Source: RYN-230 sp963717125
GTDB taxonomy: Bacteria > Actinomycetota > Actinomycetes > Streptosporangiales > Streptosporangiaceae
DNA length: 64,000 nucleotides
Assembly (NCBI GenBank): GCA_963717125.1
Contig: CAVQVG010000008.1
Location: forward strand, 310,001 to 374,000
Direction of reading: 5' to 3'
Part shown: positions 40,768-49,431 of the stretch, piece by piece
Layout: each line of letters begins with the position of its first letter
Position numbering within the stretch: position 1 is the first letter of the stretch
The notes under the pieces: generated by a model
Database searches by the model: none
Told to the model about the DNA's origin: nothing
Seen by the model: only the letters and a program-made list of their open reading frames with translations
Position numbers and translations under genes: made by a program

Positions 40768-40798
40768 TTGGAATCCCGCTGCGGGTGTCTGCTAGTGT
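40768..40798 (+). promoter_or_regulatory. leuA promoter
   Basis: TTGGAA (40768-40773), a 19-base spacer and TAGTGT (40793-40798) lie upstream of the leader peptide. Transcription would begin near 40805, a few bases before its ATG. Confidence 0.5.
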
Positions 40799-40808
40799 CG
40801 GTGCTGCC

Positions 40809-40853
40809 ATGCGCGGACTACTCCTGCTTATCCGCCGCGGCGGGGGCCGTTAA
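40809..40853 (+). CDS. Leucine-rich leader peptide of leuA
   Basis: ATG 40809 opens the 14-residue frame MRGLLLLIRRGGGR followed by TAA. It has four consecutive leucines written with four different codons, including CTA and CTT, which are rare in this GC-rich DNA. It lies 75 bases before leuA and just after a promoter. This is the layout of an attenuation leader sensing charged leucyl-tRNA. The stem at 40836-40872 overlaps its end. Confidence 0.7.
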   Translation: MRGLLLLIRRGGGR

Positions 40854-40872
40854 GGCCGGCTCCCTCGCCGCG
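40836..40872 (+). promoter_or_regulatory. leuA attenuator hairpin
   Basis: CGCGGCGGGGG (40836-40846) pairs with CCCTCGCCGCG (40862-40872), 10 of 11 positions, around a loop that contains the leader stop codon. Its left arm is in the last leader codons. A ribosome that finishes the peptide would mask it, whereas one stalled on the leucines would leave it free. Confidence 0.55.
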
Positions 40873-40927
40873 GGTTATTGGCGTGATCGCTGGCCGCCGC
40901 CCGATCGGCACAGGAGCGAATCTTCCG

Positions 40928-42700
40928 ATGCAATCCCAGCAGGACTCTGTCCAGCCGCCCGTATCTCATGATCGGATGCCGGGCCAGGAGCCACACCGCG
41001 GTGTCCGGCAGCAGCCGAGCGGCATGCCCTGCCAGCGGTACACCCCGTTCCGTCCGGTGCACCTGCCGGACCGGACCTGGCCCGGCAAGAGCATCACGAC
41101 GGCCCCCCGGTGGCTGTCCACCGACCTCCGGGACGGCAACCAGGCCCTCATCGACCCGATGAGCCCGGCCCGCAAGCGGACCATGTTCGACCTGCTGGTC
41201 CGGATGGGCTACAAGGAGATCGAGGTCGGTTTCCCGTCCGCCAGCCAGACCGACTTCGATTTCGTGCGCAGCCTCATCGAGGGCGGCCGGATCCCCGACG
41301 ACGTGCAGATCTCGGTGCTGACCCAGGCCCGCGACGAGCTCATCGAGCGGACCGTGCAGTCGCTGGCCGGGGCGCCCCGGGCGACCGTGCACCTGTACAA
41401 CGCGACCGCGCCGGTGTTCCGCCGGGTGGTGTTCGGCAACGACCGGGCGGAGACCAAGGCGCTGGCCGTGGAAGGCACCCGGTCGGTGGTCAAGTACGCC
41501 GAGCAGTACCTGGGCGACTGCGACTTCGGCTACGAGTACTCGCCCGAGATTTTCATGGACACCGAGCTGGACTTCGCGGTGGAGGTGTGCGCCGCGGTGA
41601 TGGATGTCTGGCAGCCCGGCCCCGGGCGGGAGATCATCATCAACCTGCCGTGCACGGTCGAGCGGTCCACGCCCAACGTGTACGCGGACCAGATCGAGTG
41701 GATGAGCCGCCACCTGCCGCACCGTGAGCACGTCTGCGTGTCCGTGCATACGCACAACGACCGCGGCACCGCGGTGGCCGACGCCGAGCTGGCCGTGCTG
41801 GCGGGCGCCAACCGGATCGAGGGCTGCCTGTTCGGCAACGGGGAGCGGACCGGCAACGTGTGCCTGGTCACCCTGGGCCTGAACCTGTTCAGCCAGGGCA
41901 TCGACCCGATGATCGATTTCTCCGACATCGACGAGATCCGGCGCACCGTCGAGTACTGCAACCTGCTTCCGGTGCACCCCCGGCACCCGTACGCGGGCGA
42001 CCTGGTCTACACCGCGTTCTCCGGCTCGCACCAGGACGCGATCAAGAAGGGGTTCGAGGCGCTGGAGCGGGACGCGGCCGCGGCGGGCACGCCGGTCCGC
42101 GACTTCCGCTGGGAGGTGCCGTATCTGCCGGTTGACCCGCAGGACGTGGGCCGCAGCTACGAGGCGGTCATCCGGGTCAACTCGCAGTCCGGCAAGGGCG
42201 GCGTCGCCTACATCATGAAGGCCGAGCACCAGCTCGACCTGCCCCGGCGGCTGCAGATCGAGTTCTCCCGGGTCGTCCAGGCGTACACGGACGAGGAAGG
42301 CGGCGAGGTGACGCCGGCCCAGATGTGGCAGGCGTTCTCCGACGAGTACCTCGCCGACGGACCGGTGGCGCTGCTCGCTCACCAGACGTCCTCCGTGGTC
42401 GACGCGAAGCACGCGCTCAGCGTGGAGATCCGGGTGGACGGCCAGCCGCGCCAGGTGGAAGGCACCGGCAACGGGCCTATCTCCGCGTTCTGCGACGCGC
42501 TAGCCAGCGTCGACATCGGCGTCCGCGTGCTCGACTACGCCGAGCACGCGCTGTCCGCGGGCAGTGACGCGCAGGCCGCCGCCTACGTCGAATGCGAGAT
42601 CGGCGACAAGATCTGGTGGGGGGTGGGCGTCGACTCGAACACGGCGACCGCCTCGATGCGCGCGGTGCTCTCCGCGCTGAACCGGTCCCGGCGCAGCTGA
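40928..42700 (+). CDS. leuA: 2-isopropylmalate synthase
   Basis: The first committed enzyme of leucine synthesis, 590 residues from ATG 40928. It is the long actinobacterial form: the WPGKSITTAPRWLSTDLRDG opening with the DLRDGNQAL metal/substrate loop, SVHTHNDRGTAVADAELAVL with the HxH metal ligands, the GERTGNVCLVTLG block and the C-terminal leucine-sensing domain. The first ~45 residues are Gln/Pro-rich and variable; ATG 40976 is an alternative. It is controlled by the leader peptide and hairpin just upstream. Confidence 0.96.
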   Translation: MQSQQDSVQPPVSHDRMPGQEPHRGVRQQPSGMPCQRYTPFRPVHLPDRTWPGKSITTAPRWLSTDLRDGNQALIDPMSPARKRTMFDLLVRMGYKEIEVGFPSASQTDFDFVRSLIEGGRIPDDVQISVLTQARDELIERTVQSLAGAPRATVHLYNATAPVFRRVVFGNDRAETKALAVEGTRSVVKYAEQYLGDCDFGYEYSPEIFMDTELDFAVEVCAAVMDVWQPGPGREIIINLPCTVERSTPNVYADQIEWMSRHLPHREHVCVSVHTHNDRGTAVADAELAVLAGANRIEGCLFGNGERTGNVCLVTLGLNLFSQGIDPMIDFSDIDEIRRTVEYCNLLPVHPRHPYAGDLVYTAFSGSHQDAIKKGFEALERDAAAAGTPVRDFRWEVPYLPVDPQDVGRSYEAVIRVNSQSGKGGVAYIMKAEHQLDLPRRLQIEFSRVVQAYTDEEGGEVTPAQMWQAFSDEYLADGPVALLAHQTSSVVDAKHALSVEIRVDGQPRQVEGTGNGPISAFCDALASVDIGVRVLDYAEHALSAGSDAQAAAYVECEIGDKIWWGVGVDSNTATASMRAVLSALNRSRRS

Positions 42701-42702
42701 GC

Positions 42703-42762
42703 CACGCTGGGCCCCGCCCCGCCCCGCCCCGCGCGCCGTGCGCCGGGGCAGGGCCCAGCGTG
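42703..42762 (+). terminator. Stem-loop between leuA and recO
   Basis: CACGCTGGGCCC (42703-42714) and its exact complement GGGCCCAGCGTG (42751-42762) bound a 36-base loop that contains GCCCC tandem repeats. It begins 3 bases after the leuA stop and ends 15 bases before recO. Confidence 0.7.
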
Positions 42763-42777
42763 CGCGAGAATGGCTGG

Positions 42778-43760
42778 GTGAGCCTGTACCGGGATGACGG
42801 GATTGTGCTGCGCACCCAGAAGCTGGGTGAGGCGGACCGCATCATCAGCATCCTGACCAGGCGGAACGGGCGTATCCGCGCGGTGGCCAAGGGAGTGCGC
42901 CGGACCAAGTCGCGGTTCGGCGCCCGGCTCGAGCCGTTCACCCATGTGGACCTGCTGCTCTACACGGGCCGCTCGCTGGACGTAATCACCCAGGCCGAGA
43001 CGGTGCGGCCGTACGGGGAGCCGCTGGCCGCGGACTACCCGCGGTACACCAGCGGCACCGCCATGCTGGAGACGGCTGAGCGGTTCACCCCGGTGGAGAA
43101 GGAACCACTCATCCGGCAGTTCCTGCTGCTGGTCGGCGGGCTGCGGGCGCTCGGCGAGGGGGAGCATGACCCGCGGCTGGTGCTGGACGCCTACCTGCTG
43201 CGGACGCTGGCCGTGGCCGGGTACGCGCCCGCGCTGGACGAGTGCGCGGTGTGCGGCACCCCGGACAGTGTTGACCCGGGGGGGCGACCCCCCGGACCCC
43301 CCGATCGCCGCTCCGCGCCGAGCGGCGGCGCAGCCGCCACGGCTCTGGAGGGGCGACCCCCCGGACCCCCCGATCACCGCTCCGCGCCGGGCAGCGGCGC
43401 AGCCGCCACGACTTTGGGGGGCGACCCCCCGACCAGTCGCCGACTCGGGGGGACACGCCTGCGGCGCGCCCCACCTCCCCAGCGGAGGTGGCCGAGGAGG
43501 AGGCGCCGCAGCGTTCCGGGTCGCGCGCGTTCGCGGTGCCGGCGGGTGGGCTGACCTGCCGGTCCTGCCGGCCGCCCGGTGCGGCGACGCCCTCGGTGGC
43601 GACGATCGCGCTGATGCGCGCGCTGCTGCGCGGCGACTGGGTCCAGGCCGACGCCAGCCAGCCCCGGCACCAGGTAGAGTGCAGCGGCCTGGTCGCGGCG
43701 TACGTGCAGTGGCACCTGGAACACTCGATCCGTTCGCTTCGTCACGTGGAGCATGTGTGA
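42778..43760 (+). CDS. recO: DNA repair protein RecO with a repeat-built insertion; apparent frameshift at 43416-43421
   Basis: RecO loads RecA at gaps with RecR. The N-terminal OB-fold is normal (YRDDGIVLRTQKLGEADRII, AKGVRRTKSRFGARLEPFT). The first zinc half CAVCG is at about 43247-43261. The next ~250 bases encode two 23-residue repeats (GRPPGPPDRRSAPSGG…) and a Pro/Arg linker. RecO then resumes in another frame with RAFAVPAGGLTCRSC and the LLRGDW region, ending TGA 43760, which overlaps uppS. Adding one G to the G6 tract 43416-43421 restores a single frame of about 327 residues. A sequencing error or a variable tract is likely. Confidence 0.88.
43277..43441 (-). repeat. Dispersed GC-rich repeat array inserted in recO
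   Basis: Two 69-bp units and a partial third, each with GGGGCGACCCCCCGGACCCC then CCGAT and CTCCGCGCCG. On the minus strand they read GGCGCGGAGCGG followed by GGGGGGTCCGGGGGGTCGCC, the same motif as at 32718-32823. The 69-bp period is 23 codons, so copies add in frame. Confidence 0.8.
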
Positions 43761-44551
43761 GCAAGCCGGTCCGTCCTCCCTACCCGCACCCGGACGGCCT
43801 GCGCCCGCCGGCCATCCCGGCGCACCTGGTGCCCCGGCATGTCGCGCTCGTGATGGACGGCAATGGGCGGTGGGCCAAGCAGCGCGGGCTGCCCCGGACC
43901 GAGGGGCACAAGATGGGCGAGGCCGCCCTGTTCGACGTGATCATGGGCGCGATCGAGCTGGGCATCCCGTACCTGTCGGCCTATGCCTTCTCCACCGAGA
44001 ACTGGCGGCGTTCCCCCGACGAGGTCCGCTTCCTGATGGGCTTCAACCGCGATGTCATCCGGCGGCGCCGCGACCAGCTGAACGAGGTCGGCGTCCGGGT
44101 GCGCTGGGCCGGCCGCCGTCCCCGGCTGTGGCGCAGCGTCATCAGGGAGCTGGAGGACGCCGAGCAGATGACCGAGCACAACTCGGTCCTCACCCTGCAA
44201 TTCTGTGTCAATTACGGTGGCCGGGCCGAAATCGCCGATGCGGCGGCGGCCATAGCGGTGGAAGTGGCGGCCGGGCGGCTCCGCCCGGACAAGATCGACG
44301 AAAAGGTCGTGGCCCGCTACCTGGATGAGCCGGAAATTCCTGACGTGGACCTTTTTGTGCGGTCATCCGGTGAGCAGCGGATCTCGAATTTCCTGCTCTG
44401 GCAGTCGGCCTACGCCGAGCTGGTGTTCCTGGACACACTGTTTCCTGATTTCGACCGGCGGCACCTGTGGCGGGCGTGCCAGATGTACGCCGACCGGGAC
44501 CGCCGCTACGGCGGCGCCCAGCCGAACGTGGTGCCGGGGCTAGCGGGCTAG
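43757..44551 (+). CDS. uppS: Isoprenyl transferase (undecaprenyl diphosphate synthase family)
   Basis: A cis-prenyltransferase making polyprenyl diphosphate carriers for cell-wall synthesis, 264 residues. Catalytic Asp34 lies in VMDGNGRWAKQRGLPRTEGH, followed by AFSTENWRRSP and the C-terminal LFVRSSGEQRISNFLLWQSA and ELVFLDTLFPDF. GTG 43757 overlaps the recO stop (GTGTGA), indicating translational coupling and so an active recO reading frame up to its end. Confidence 0.96.
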   Translation: MSKPVRPPYPHPDGLRPPAIPAHLVPRHVALVMDGNGRWAKQRGLPRTEGHKMGEAALFDVIMGAIELGIPYLSAYAFSTENWRRSPDEVRFLMGFNRDVIRRRRDQLNEVGVRVRWAGRRPRLWRSVIRELEDAEQMTEHNSVLTLQFCVNYGGRAEIADAAAAIAVEVAAGRLRPDKIDEKVVARYLDEPEIPDVDLFVRSSGEQRISNFLLWQSAYAELVFLDTLFPDFDRRHLWRACQMYADRDRRYGGAQPNVVPGLAG

Positions 44552-44592
44552 CCGGCTGGCCCGGCAGCCCAGGATGGCGCAAGGGCGATCGG

Positions 44593-44892
44593 TCAGCGCA
44601 GGCCCTGCCAGAGGGCCAGGCCGACCAGGGCAGCCAGGATCAGCACCCGCAGCGCGCGGCCCTGAGCGCCGAGCGCGGGCCAGGACAGCGCAGCCAACCA
44701 GGCCAGGAACGCGGTGACGACCAAGAGGAAGGCCGCGCCGACCCAGCCGCGGACCGCGATGCCGCCGACGAACAGCACGGCGACCAGCACCGGGGGCAGC
44801 CAGCGCGGCAGGTGATGCAGGTAGGCGGCGGGCTTGAGGCTGGCCTGCTCGACGGACGGCCGGACCCGCGGGGATTGCTGACGCACGGTCAC
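44593..44892 (-). CDS. DUF6703 family small membrane protein
   Basis: A 99-residue protein: a basic N-terminus, LHHLPRWLPPVLVAVLFVGG, a second helix GWVGAAFLLVVTAFLAWLAA, LSWPALGAQGRALRV and a third helix ending ALVGLALWQGL. This matches the actinobacterial DUF6703 family as I recall it, often next to uppS. It starts with GTG 44892. Function unknown. Confidence 0.8.
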   Translation of the reverse strand: MTVRQQSPRVRPSVEQASLKPAAYLHHLPRWLPPVLVAVLFVGGIAVRGWVGAAFLLVVTAFLAWLAALSWPALGAQGRALRVLILAALVGLALWQGLR

Positions 44893-44905
44893 AAACTATC
44901 TCATG

Positions 44906-45000
44906 GCTGCGGGGTGCCGGAATCCGGCGCTGCGGGGTGCTGGGAATCCGGCGCTGCGGGGTGCTGGGAATCCTGCGCTGCGGGGTGCCGGGAATCCCGG
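44906..45000. repeat. 24-bp tandem repeat, four copies
   Basis: Units like GCTGCGGGGTGCTGGGAATC followed by CGGC repeat four times (the first is one base shorter) upstream of the DUF6703 gene and the secreted DUF1906 gene. They are not translated in either gene. The rest of the 263-base gap (45001-45155) holds AT-richer, promoter-like sequence. Confidence 0.85.
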
Positions 45001-45155
45001 CCATGATTTCCTCGTGCTATGGCAAAGTTATTTCCTTTTCGGCGGCGCGCCGCGCGGCGCTATGCATGCCCGCTTAATGCACAGGGAACGGCATCCCGCG
45101 AGACCCCTCGTCAGCTCACGAGCTGCGGGGTGTCATCGCATTCGGGGGGATGCAA

Positions 45156-46754
45156 ATGCGCCGGGTGGTCACGTTTGCCGTGGTCTTGGTACTCACTTTT
45201 ATGGCATTCGGGGGAAATGCGCGGCCGGGAGTTCCGGCCGGGCAGCGGGCCATCCCGGCGCGGCTCACCGCCATGGCCGGGCTGAAGCTGGTCCAGTTCG
45301 GCGGGTACACGTTCCGGGTGCCGGCGGGCTGGCCGGTCTACCGGCTGGGCCGGGATCCCACCCAGTGTGTGCGCTACGACCGGCACGCGGTCTACCTCGG
45401 CCGCCCGGGCGCCGATCAGCAGTGCCCGGCGCACCTGGTCGGCCGGACCACGACGATCAGCATGCAGTTCGGCCCGGCCGGAACGGGGCCGGCGGGCCCG
45501 GCCTTCGCCGGTCCCAAGATCGCCAGCTTGCCGCACGCCGGCGGCGCGGTGCTAGGCGACAGCGCCAGTGCCGAGGTGCGGGCCTCGCTGCCCGGCTCTG
45601 GCCTGACCATCACCGGCACCTACGCCGGGAACGCGCGCGACGTGCTGTCGATCATCGGCAGCGTGCGGCGGGCCGGGACGGCTCACCGGACGGCTCACCA
45701 GACTGGTCACCAGGCGGCTCAGCGGAGGTCGGCCCAGGTGATGACGGGCGCCACGGCCGTGCTGGCCGCCAGCCACGAACCGGGCCGGCCGCACCGGCAC
45801 GGGACCGGCATGGCCACCGGGGCAGGCATGGGCACCGAGGCAGGCATGCGGCATCGGGGCAGGCACGGGCATCGGGGCAGGCACGGGCATCGGGGCAGGC
45901 ACGGGCATCGGGGCAGGCACGGGCATCGGGGCAGGCACGCGCACCGGGCCAGGCACGCGCACCGGGCCAGGCACGCGCACCGCCGCCATCGCGGGGGTGT
46001 GCACCGGCACCGGCACCTGCGCAGACACCGGAAGGCACGGCGTCACCCGGGCGTACTGAGGACCGCGCGGCACGGGTTCGATAGCTGCGCCGCGCCGTCG
46101 CTACGGGTGATGCGGGCCTGGTACCCGGAATTCACCGCGGCCGCGGTGTACCTGGGCGGCCCGGAGTCGGCCTGTGCCCAGCCGAACCTGTCCGCGTCCT
46201 GGGTCCGTGCGGTCACCGGGATGGGCTGGGCGCTCCTCCCGACATACGTCGGACCGCAAGCGTCCTGCGCCGGGTTTTCGGTCCGGATCAGGGCGGCGCA
46301 CGCGGCCGCCCAGGGGCGGGCCGCGGCCGCGGCCGCGATCGGCCGGGCCCGGCAGCTCGGCATGGGCCGGGGCACGCCGATCTACTACGACCTCGAGGCG
46401 TACAACAGCAGGAACGCCCGCTGCCGGAACGCCGCGCTCGCCTTCCTCAACGCCTGGACCAGGACGCTGCACGCGCGGGGATACGCCGCCGGGCTGTACG
46501 CCGGCGCCTCGTCGGGGGCGCAGAACGTGGGCGAGGCCAGCTCGGTGTACGGGCGCCGGCTGGCCAAGCCGGATTCGCTGTGGTTCGCCTTGTGGGACCG
46601 CGGCCGCAACGTGCGCGGTGGGCCCTACCTGCCGGGCGACTGGTGGCCCGGGGCGCACCGGGTCAAGCAGTATCTCGGCCCGCACCTGCGCACGGTGCGC
46701 CGGCGCACGGTGGACATCGACTCGGACTGGGTCTACGGACTTGTGTACCGGTAA
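45156..46754 (+). CDS. Secreted DUF1906 (Rv2525c-like, glycoside hydrolase fold) protein with His/Arg repeats
   Basis: A protein of about 532 residues. A signal peptide (MRRVVTFAVVLVLTFMAFGG) is followed by a domain of about 150 residues starting LKLVQFGGYTFRVPAGWPVY. A His/Arg-rich region has seven HRGRHG-type hexads, and a C-terminal DUF1906 domain has GFDSCAAPSLRVMRAW, YLGGPESACAQPNLS, GTPIYYDLEAYN, GYAAGLYAGAS and the final DIDSDWVYGL. DUF1906 has a TIM-barrel fold resembling glycoside hydrolases; substrate unknown. ATG 45156 has GGGGGATG at good spacing, better than ATG 45150. Confidence 0.85.
   Translation: MRRVVTFAVVLVLTFMAFGGNARPGVPAGQRAIPARLTAMAGLKLVQFGGYTFRVPAGWPVYRLGRDPTQCVRYDRHAVYLGRPGADQQCPAHLVGRTTTISMQFGPAGTGPAGPAFAGPKIASLPHAGGAVLGDSASAEVRASLPGSGLTITGTYAGNARDVLSIIGSVRRAGTAHRTAHQTGHQAAQRRSAQVMTGATAVLAASHEPGRPHRHGTGMATGAGMGTEAGMRHRGRHGHRGRHGHRGRHGHRGRHGHRGRHAHRARHAHRARHAHRRHRGGVHRHRHLRRHRKARRHPGVLRTARHGFDSCAAPSLRVMRAWYPEFTAAAVYLGGPESACAQPNLSASWVRAVTGMGWALLPTYVGPQASCAGFSVRIRAAHAAAQGRAAAAAAIGRARQLGMGRGTPIYYDLEAYNSRNARCRNAALAFLNAWTRTLHARGYAAGLYAGASSGAQNVGEASSVYGRRLAKPDSLWFALWDRGRNVRGGPYLPGDWWPGAHRVKQYLGPHLRTVRRRTVDIDSDWVYGLVYR
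45852..45977 (+). repeat. 18-bp tandem array encoding His/Arg hexads
   Basis: Seven units of 18 bp (CATCGGGGCAGGCACGGG, later CACCGGGCCAGGCACGCG), in frame, encode HRGRHG then HRARHA. Flanking sequence is further His/Arg-rich without exact repetition. Confidence 0.9.
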
Positions 46755-46871
46755 TAAGCTTGCCTAACGCGCCTGGTGCGGGGCCCCGCCCGAGGATTCT
46801 GGCCTGCTGGGTCCTGCCCGCCACGCTGAGGCGCCCTGCAACCCGCCGACCGCCAGCCGGATGGAGTCCCG

Positions 46872-48257
46872 ATGGCCCGCAATGACCGCCTGGAAACGAT
46901 CGTCAGCCTGGCCAAGCGCCGTGGCTTCGTCTACCCGTCCAGTGAGATCTACGGGGGGCTGCGCGCCGCCTGGGACTACGGCCCGCTGGGCGTGGAGATG
47001 AAGAACAACCTCAAGCGGCAGTGGTGGAAGTCGATGATCCAGGAGCGGGACGACATCGTCGGCCTGGACTCCTCGGTCATCCTGGCCCGCGAGGTGTGGG
47101 AGGCCAGCGGACACGTCACCGAGTTCGTGGACCCGCTGACCGAGTGCCAGAACTGCCACCATCGGTTCCGGGCCGACCACCTGCTCGAGGGGTACCAGCA
47201 GAAGCACGGCCACCCGCCGGAGCACGGCCTGCACGACATCGCCTGCCCGTTCTGCGGGACCCGGGGCGCGTTCACCGAGCCACGTATGTTCAACGGTCTG
47301 CTGCGCACCTATTTGGGTGCCACCGAGGACGAGTCGGGCCTGGCCTACCTGCGGCCGGAGACGGCACAGGGCATCTTCATCAACTTCCGCAACGTGCTGC
47401 AGACCTCGCGGAAGAAGATCCCGTTCGGCATCGGGCAGATCGGCAAGTCGTTCCGCAACGAGATCACCCCGGGCAACTTCATCTTCCGCACTCGCGAGTT
47501 CGAGCAGATGGAGATGGAGTTCTTCGTCAAGCCGGGCACCGACGAGGAGTGGCACGAGCACTGGATCGCCACCCGGCTCGGCTGGTACACGGACCTCGGC
47601 GTGCGCAAGGAAAACCTGCGGCTGTTCGAGCACCCGGCCGACAAGCGCTCGCACTACTCCAAGCGGACCGTGGACATCGAGTACCGGTACGACTTCACGG
47701 GCACCGAGTGGGGCGAACTCGAGGGGATCGCCAACCGGACCGACTTCGACCTGAGCACACACGCCAAGGCCTCCGGGCAGGACCTGTCCTACCTGGACCA
47801 GGACTCCGGCGAGCGGTTCGTGCCCTACGTCATCGAGCCGGCCGCCGGGGTGGACCGGTCCATGCTCATGTTCCTGCTCGACGCCTACGCCGAGGACGAG
47901 GCGCCGGATGCCAAGGGCAAACTGGAGAAGCGGACCGTGCTGCGGATCGACCACCGGCTGGCGCCGGTCAAGGTGGCGGTGCTGCCGCTGTCCCGGAACG
48001 CCGACCTGTCACCCAAGGCCCGCGACCTGGCCGCGCGGCTGCGCAAGCGGTGGAGCACTGACTTCGACGACGCCAGCGCGATCGGCCGCCGCTACCGGCG
48101 GCAGGACGAGATCGGCACCCCGTTCTGCGTGACGGTGGACTTCGACACGCTGACCGACCAGGCGGTGACGGTCCGCGCGCGCGACTCCATGCAACAGGAC
48201 CGGGTGGGCATCGACAACCTGGAGGACTATCTAGCCGAACGGCTAGTTGGTTGCTGA
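46872..48257 (+). CDS. glyS: Glycyl-tRNA synthetase (alpha2 type)
   Basis: A 461-residue class II synthetase. The N-terminus LETIVSLAKRRGFVYPSSEI and YGPLGVEMKNNLKRQWW are typical. A zinc-finger-like insert has CQNCHHRF and CPFCG. Class II motif 2 lies around GKSFRNEITP…FRTREFEQMEMEFF, and motif 3 is near VIEPAAGVDRSM. The C-terminal anticodon-binding domain is complete. ATG 46872 has GGAG upstream. The 117-base leader contains the GC palindrome GCGGGGCCCCGC near 46780, possibly the terminator of the preceding gene. Confidence 0.97.
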   Translation: MARNDRLETIVSLAKRRGFVYPSSEIYGGLRAAWDYGPLGVEMKNNLKRQWWKSMIQERDDIVGLDSSVILAREVWEASGHVTEFVDPLTECQNCHHRFRADHLLEGYQQKHGHPPEHGLHDIACPFCGTRGAFTEPRMFNGLLRTYLGATEDESGLAYLRPETAQGIFINFRNVLQTSRKKIPFGIGQIGKSFRNEITPGNFIFRTREFEQMEMEFFVKPGTDEEWHEHWIATRLGWYTDLGVRKENLRLFEHPADKRSHYSKRTVDIEYRYDFTGTEWGELEGIANRTDFDLSTHAKASGQDLSYLDQDSGERFVPYVIEPAAGVDRSMLMFLLDAYAEDEAPDAKGKLEKRTVLRIDHRLAPVKVAVLPLSRNADLSPKARDLAARLRKRWSTDFDDASAIGRRYRRQDEIGTPFCVTVDFDTLTDQAVTVRARDSMQQDRVGIDNLEDYLAERLVGC

Positions 48258-48261
48258 TCGG

Positions 48262-49431
48262 TCACCACGCGGCCACGGTGATCCGGCGGGACCAGGGCAG
48301 CGGGATGTACCGGTGCCCGGTGAACACGCCCACCCCGGCATAAGTCGGCGAGGCGATCAGTACCTGCCCGGACGGGCTGGCCCACCAGACCGTGCTCGGG
48401 CTCGTTGCCTGGCGATCACCGTGCAACGACTGCCGGTGGAGGACGCGCACGGCCTTTCCGGTCGTGGCCGAGAACTCGGCCACCAGCCGGGCCGCCGCGC
48501 TGCCGTGCGCGCCGATGACGTACGCTGCGCTGGCGATCAGCCGCCCGCCGCCGGTCAGCGTCAGGTTGTAGGTCAGGTCGGCCCACTTCGGGAACTGCAC
48601 GATGGTGCTGTTGCCCAGCAGGTTCGTCCCGGGGCGGGTGACGTCGAGCAGCGCGGTCCCGTTCCCGCGGAGCGGGTAGCCGTATTCCAGCGTCCGGCCG
48701 TCCGGGCTCCAGGACATGAAGCCGATCACCGGGGCCGCGCCGGGGTGGCTCGTGTTCACACCCCATTCCCGGAGCAGGGCCCCGCTGGTCATCGAGAACA
48801 GCTGCAGCCGGGGGCGCTCCGCCCCGGGCGGCTCCAGGGCCACCGCCAGCCGGGTGCCGTCCGGGCTGACCGCGAGCCCGTTGACCCGCCACCGCTCCGG
48901 GATCAGCGGGACCGGCAGCCGGCTGAGCCGGACGGCCCCGGTGGCCGGGTCGAGGCGCAGCGCGTACAGCTGGGTCACCGACGGCTGGCCCTGCGGGCCG
49001 ATCGCGGCCAGCACGAACGTGTGATCATCGCGCGCCGCGGCTACCTCGGAGAACCGGGTGAACGGCAGCGGCGGCCGCACGGTGGCAAGCACCTTGCCGG
49101 TCGTCGTGGTCCGCACCTGAGCCCACCACGGCCCGCTGGGTTCCTGGACCAGCGCCGCGTAATACCGCGGCAGGCCGCTGGGCAGCGGACCCGGGGATAC
49201 CGGCGGCCCGGTCTGGCTGCCGTGCCGCAGGGCCAGCGCGCCGAGCACCACGCCCGCCACCGCCAGCGCCGCCGCGACCGGGGTCAGCCAGTGCGCCCAG
49301 CGGCGGCTCCAGCCGCGGGTGCCCCGCGGCTCTGGGTCGGCGGGCAGCCGCAGCGGCGGGGCGCTGTCTGGGGCGACGGTCGCGGCGATGGCCTGGGTAG
49401 CCGCCCGGACGCGATCTTCGAGCGTGTTCAC
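48262..49431 (-). CDS. Membrane-anchored beta-propeller-like protein paired with an ECF sigma factor
   Basis: A 389-residue protein: a cytosolic N-terminus of about 45 residues (MNTLEDRVRAATQAIAATVA), one transmembrane helix (WLTPVAAALAVAGVVLGALA), then an outside domain with propeller-like repeats (NGLAVSPDGTRLAVALEP and GFMSWSPDGRTLEYGYPLRG). The GTG start overlaps the sigma-factor stop by 4 bases. By arrangement it may sense an outside signal or act as an anti-sigma factor; no zinc anti-sigma motif is seen. Confidence 0.78.
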   Translation of the reverse strand: MNTLEDRVRAATQAIAATVAPDSAPPLRLPADPEPRGTRGWSRRWAHWLTPVAAALAVAGVVLGALALRHGSQTGPPVSPGPLPSGLPRYYAALVQEPSGPWWAQVRTTTTGKVLATVRPPLPFTRFSEVAAARDDHTFVLAAIGPQGQPSVTQLYALRLDPATGAVRLSRLPVPLIPERWRVNGLAVSPDGTRLAVALEPPGAERPRLQLFSMTSGALLREWGVNTSHPGAAPVIGFMSWSPDGRTLEYGYPLRGNGTALLDVTRPGTNLLGNSTIVQFPKWADLTYNLTLTGGGRLIASAAYVIGAHGSAAARLVAEFSATTGKAVRVLHRQSLHGDRQATSPSTVWWASPSGQVLIASPTYAGVGVFTGHRYIPLPWSRRITVAAW

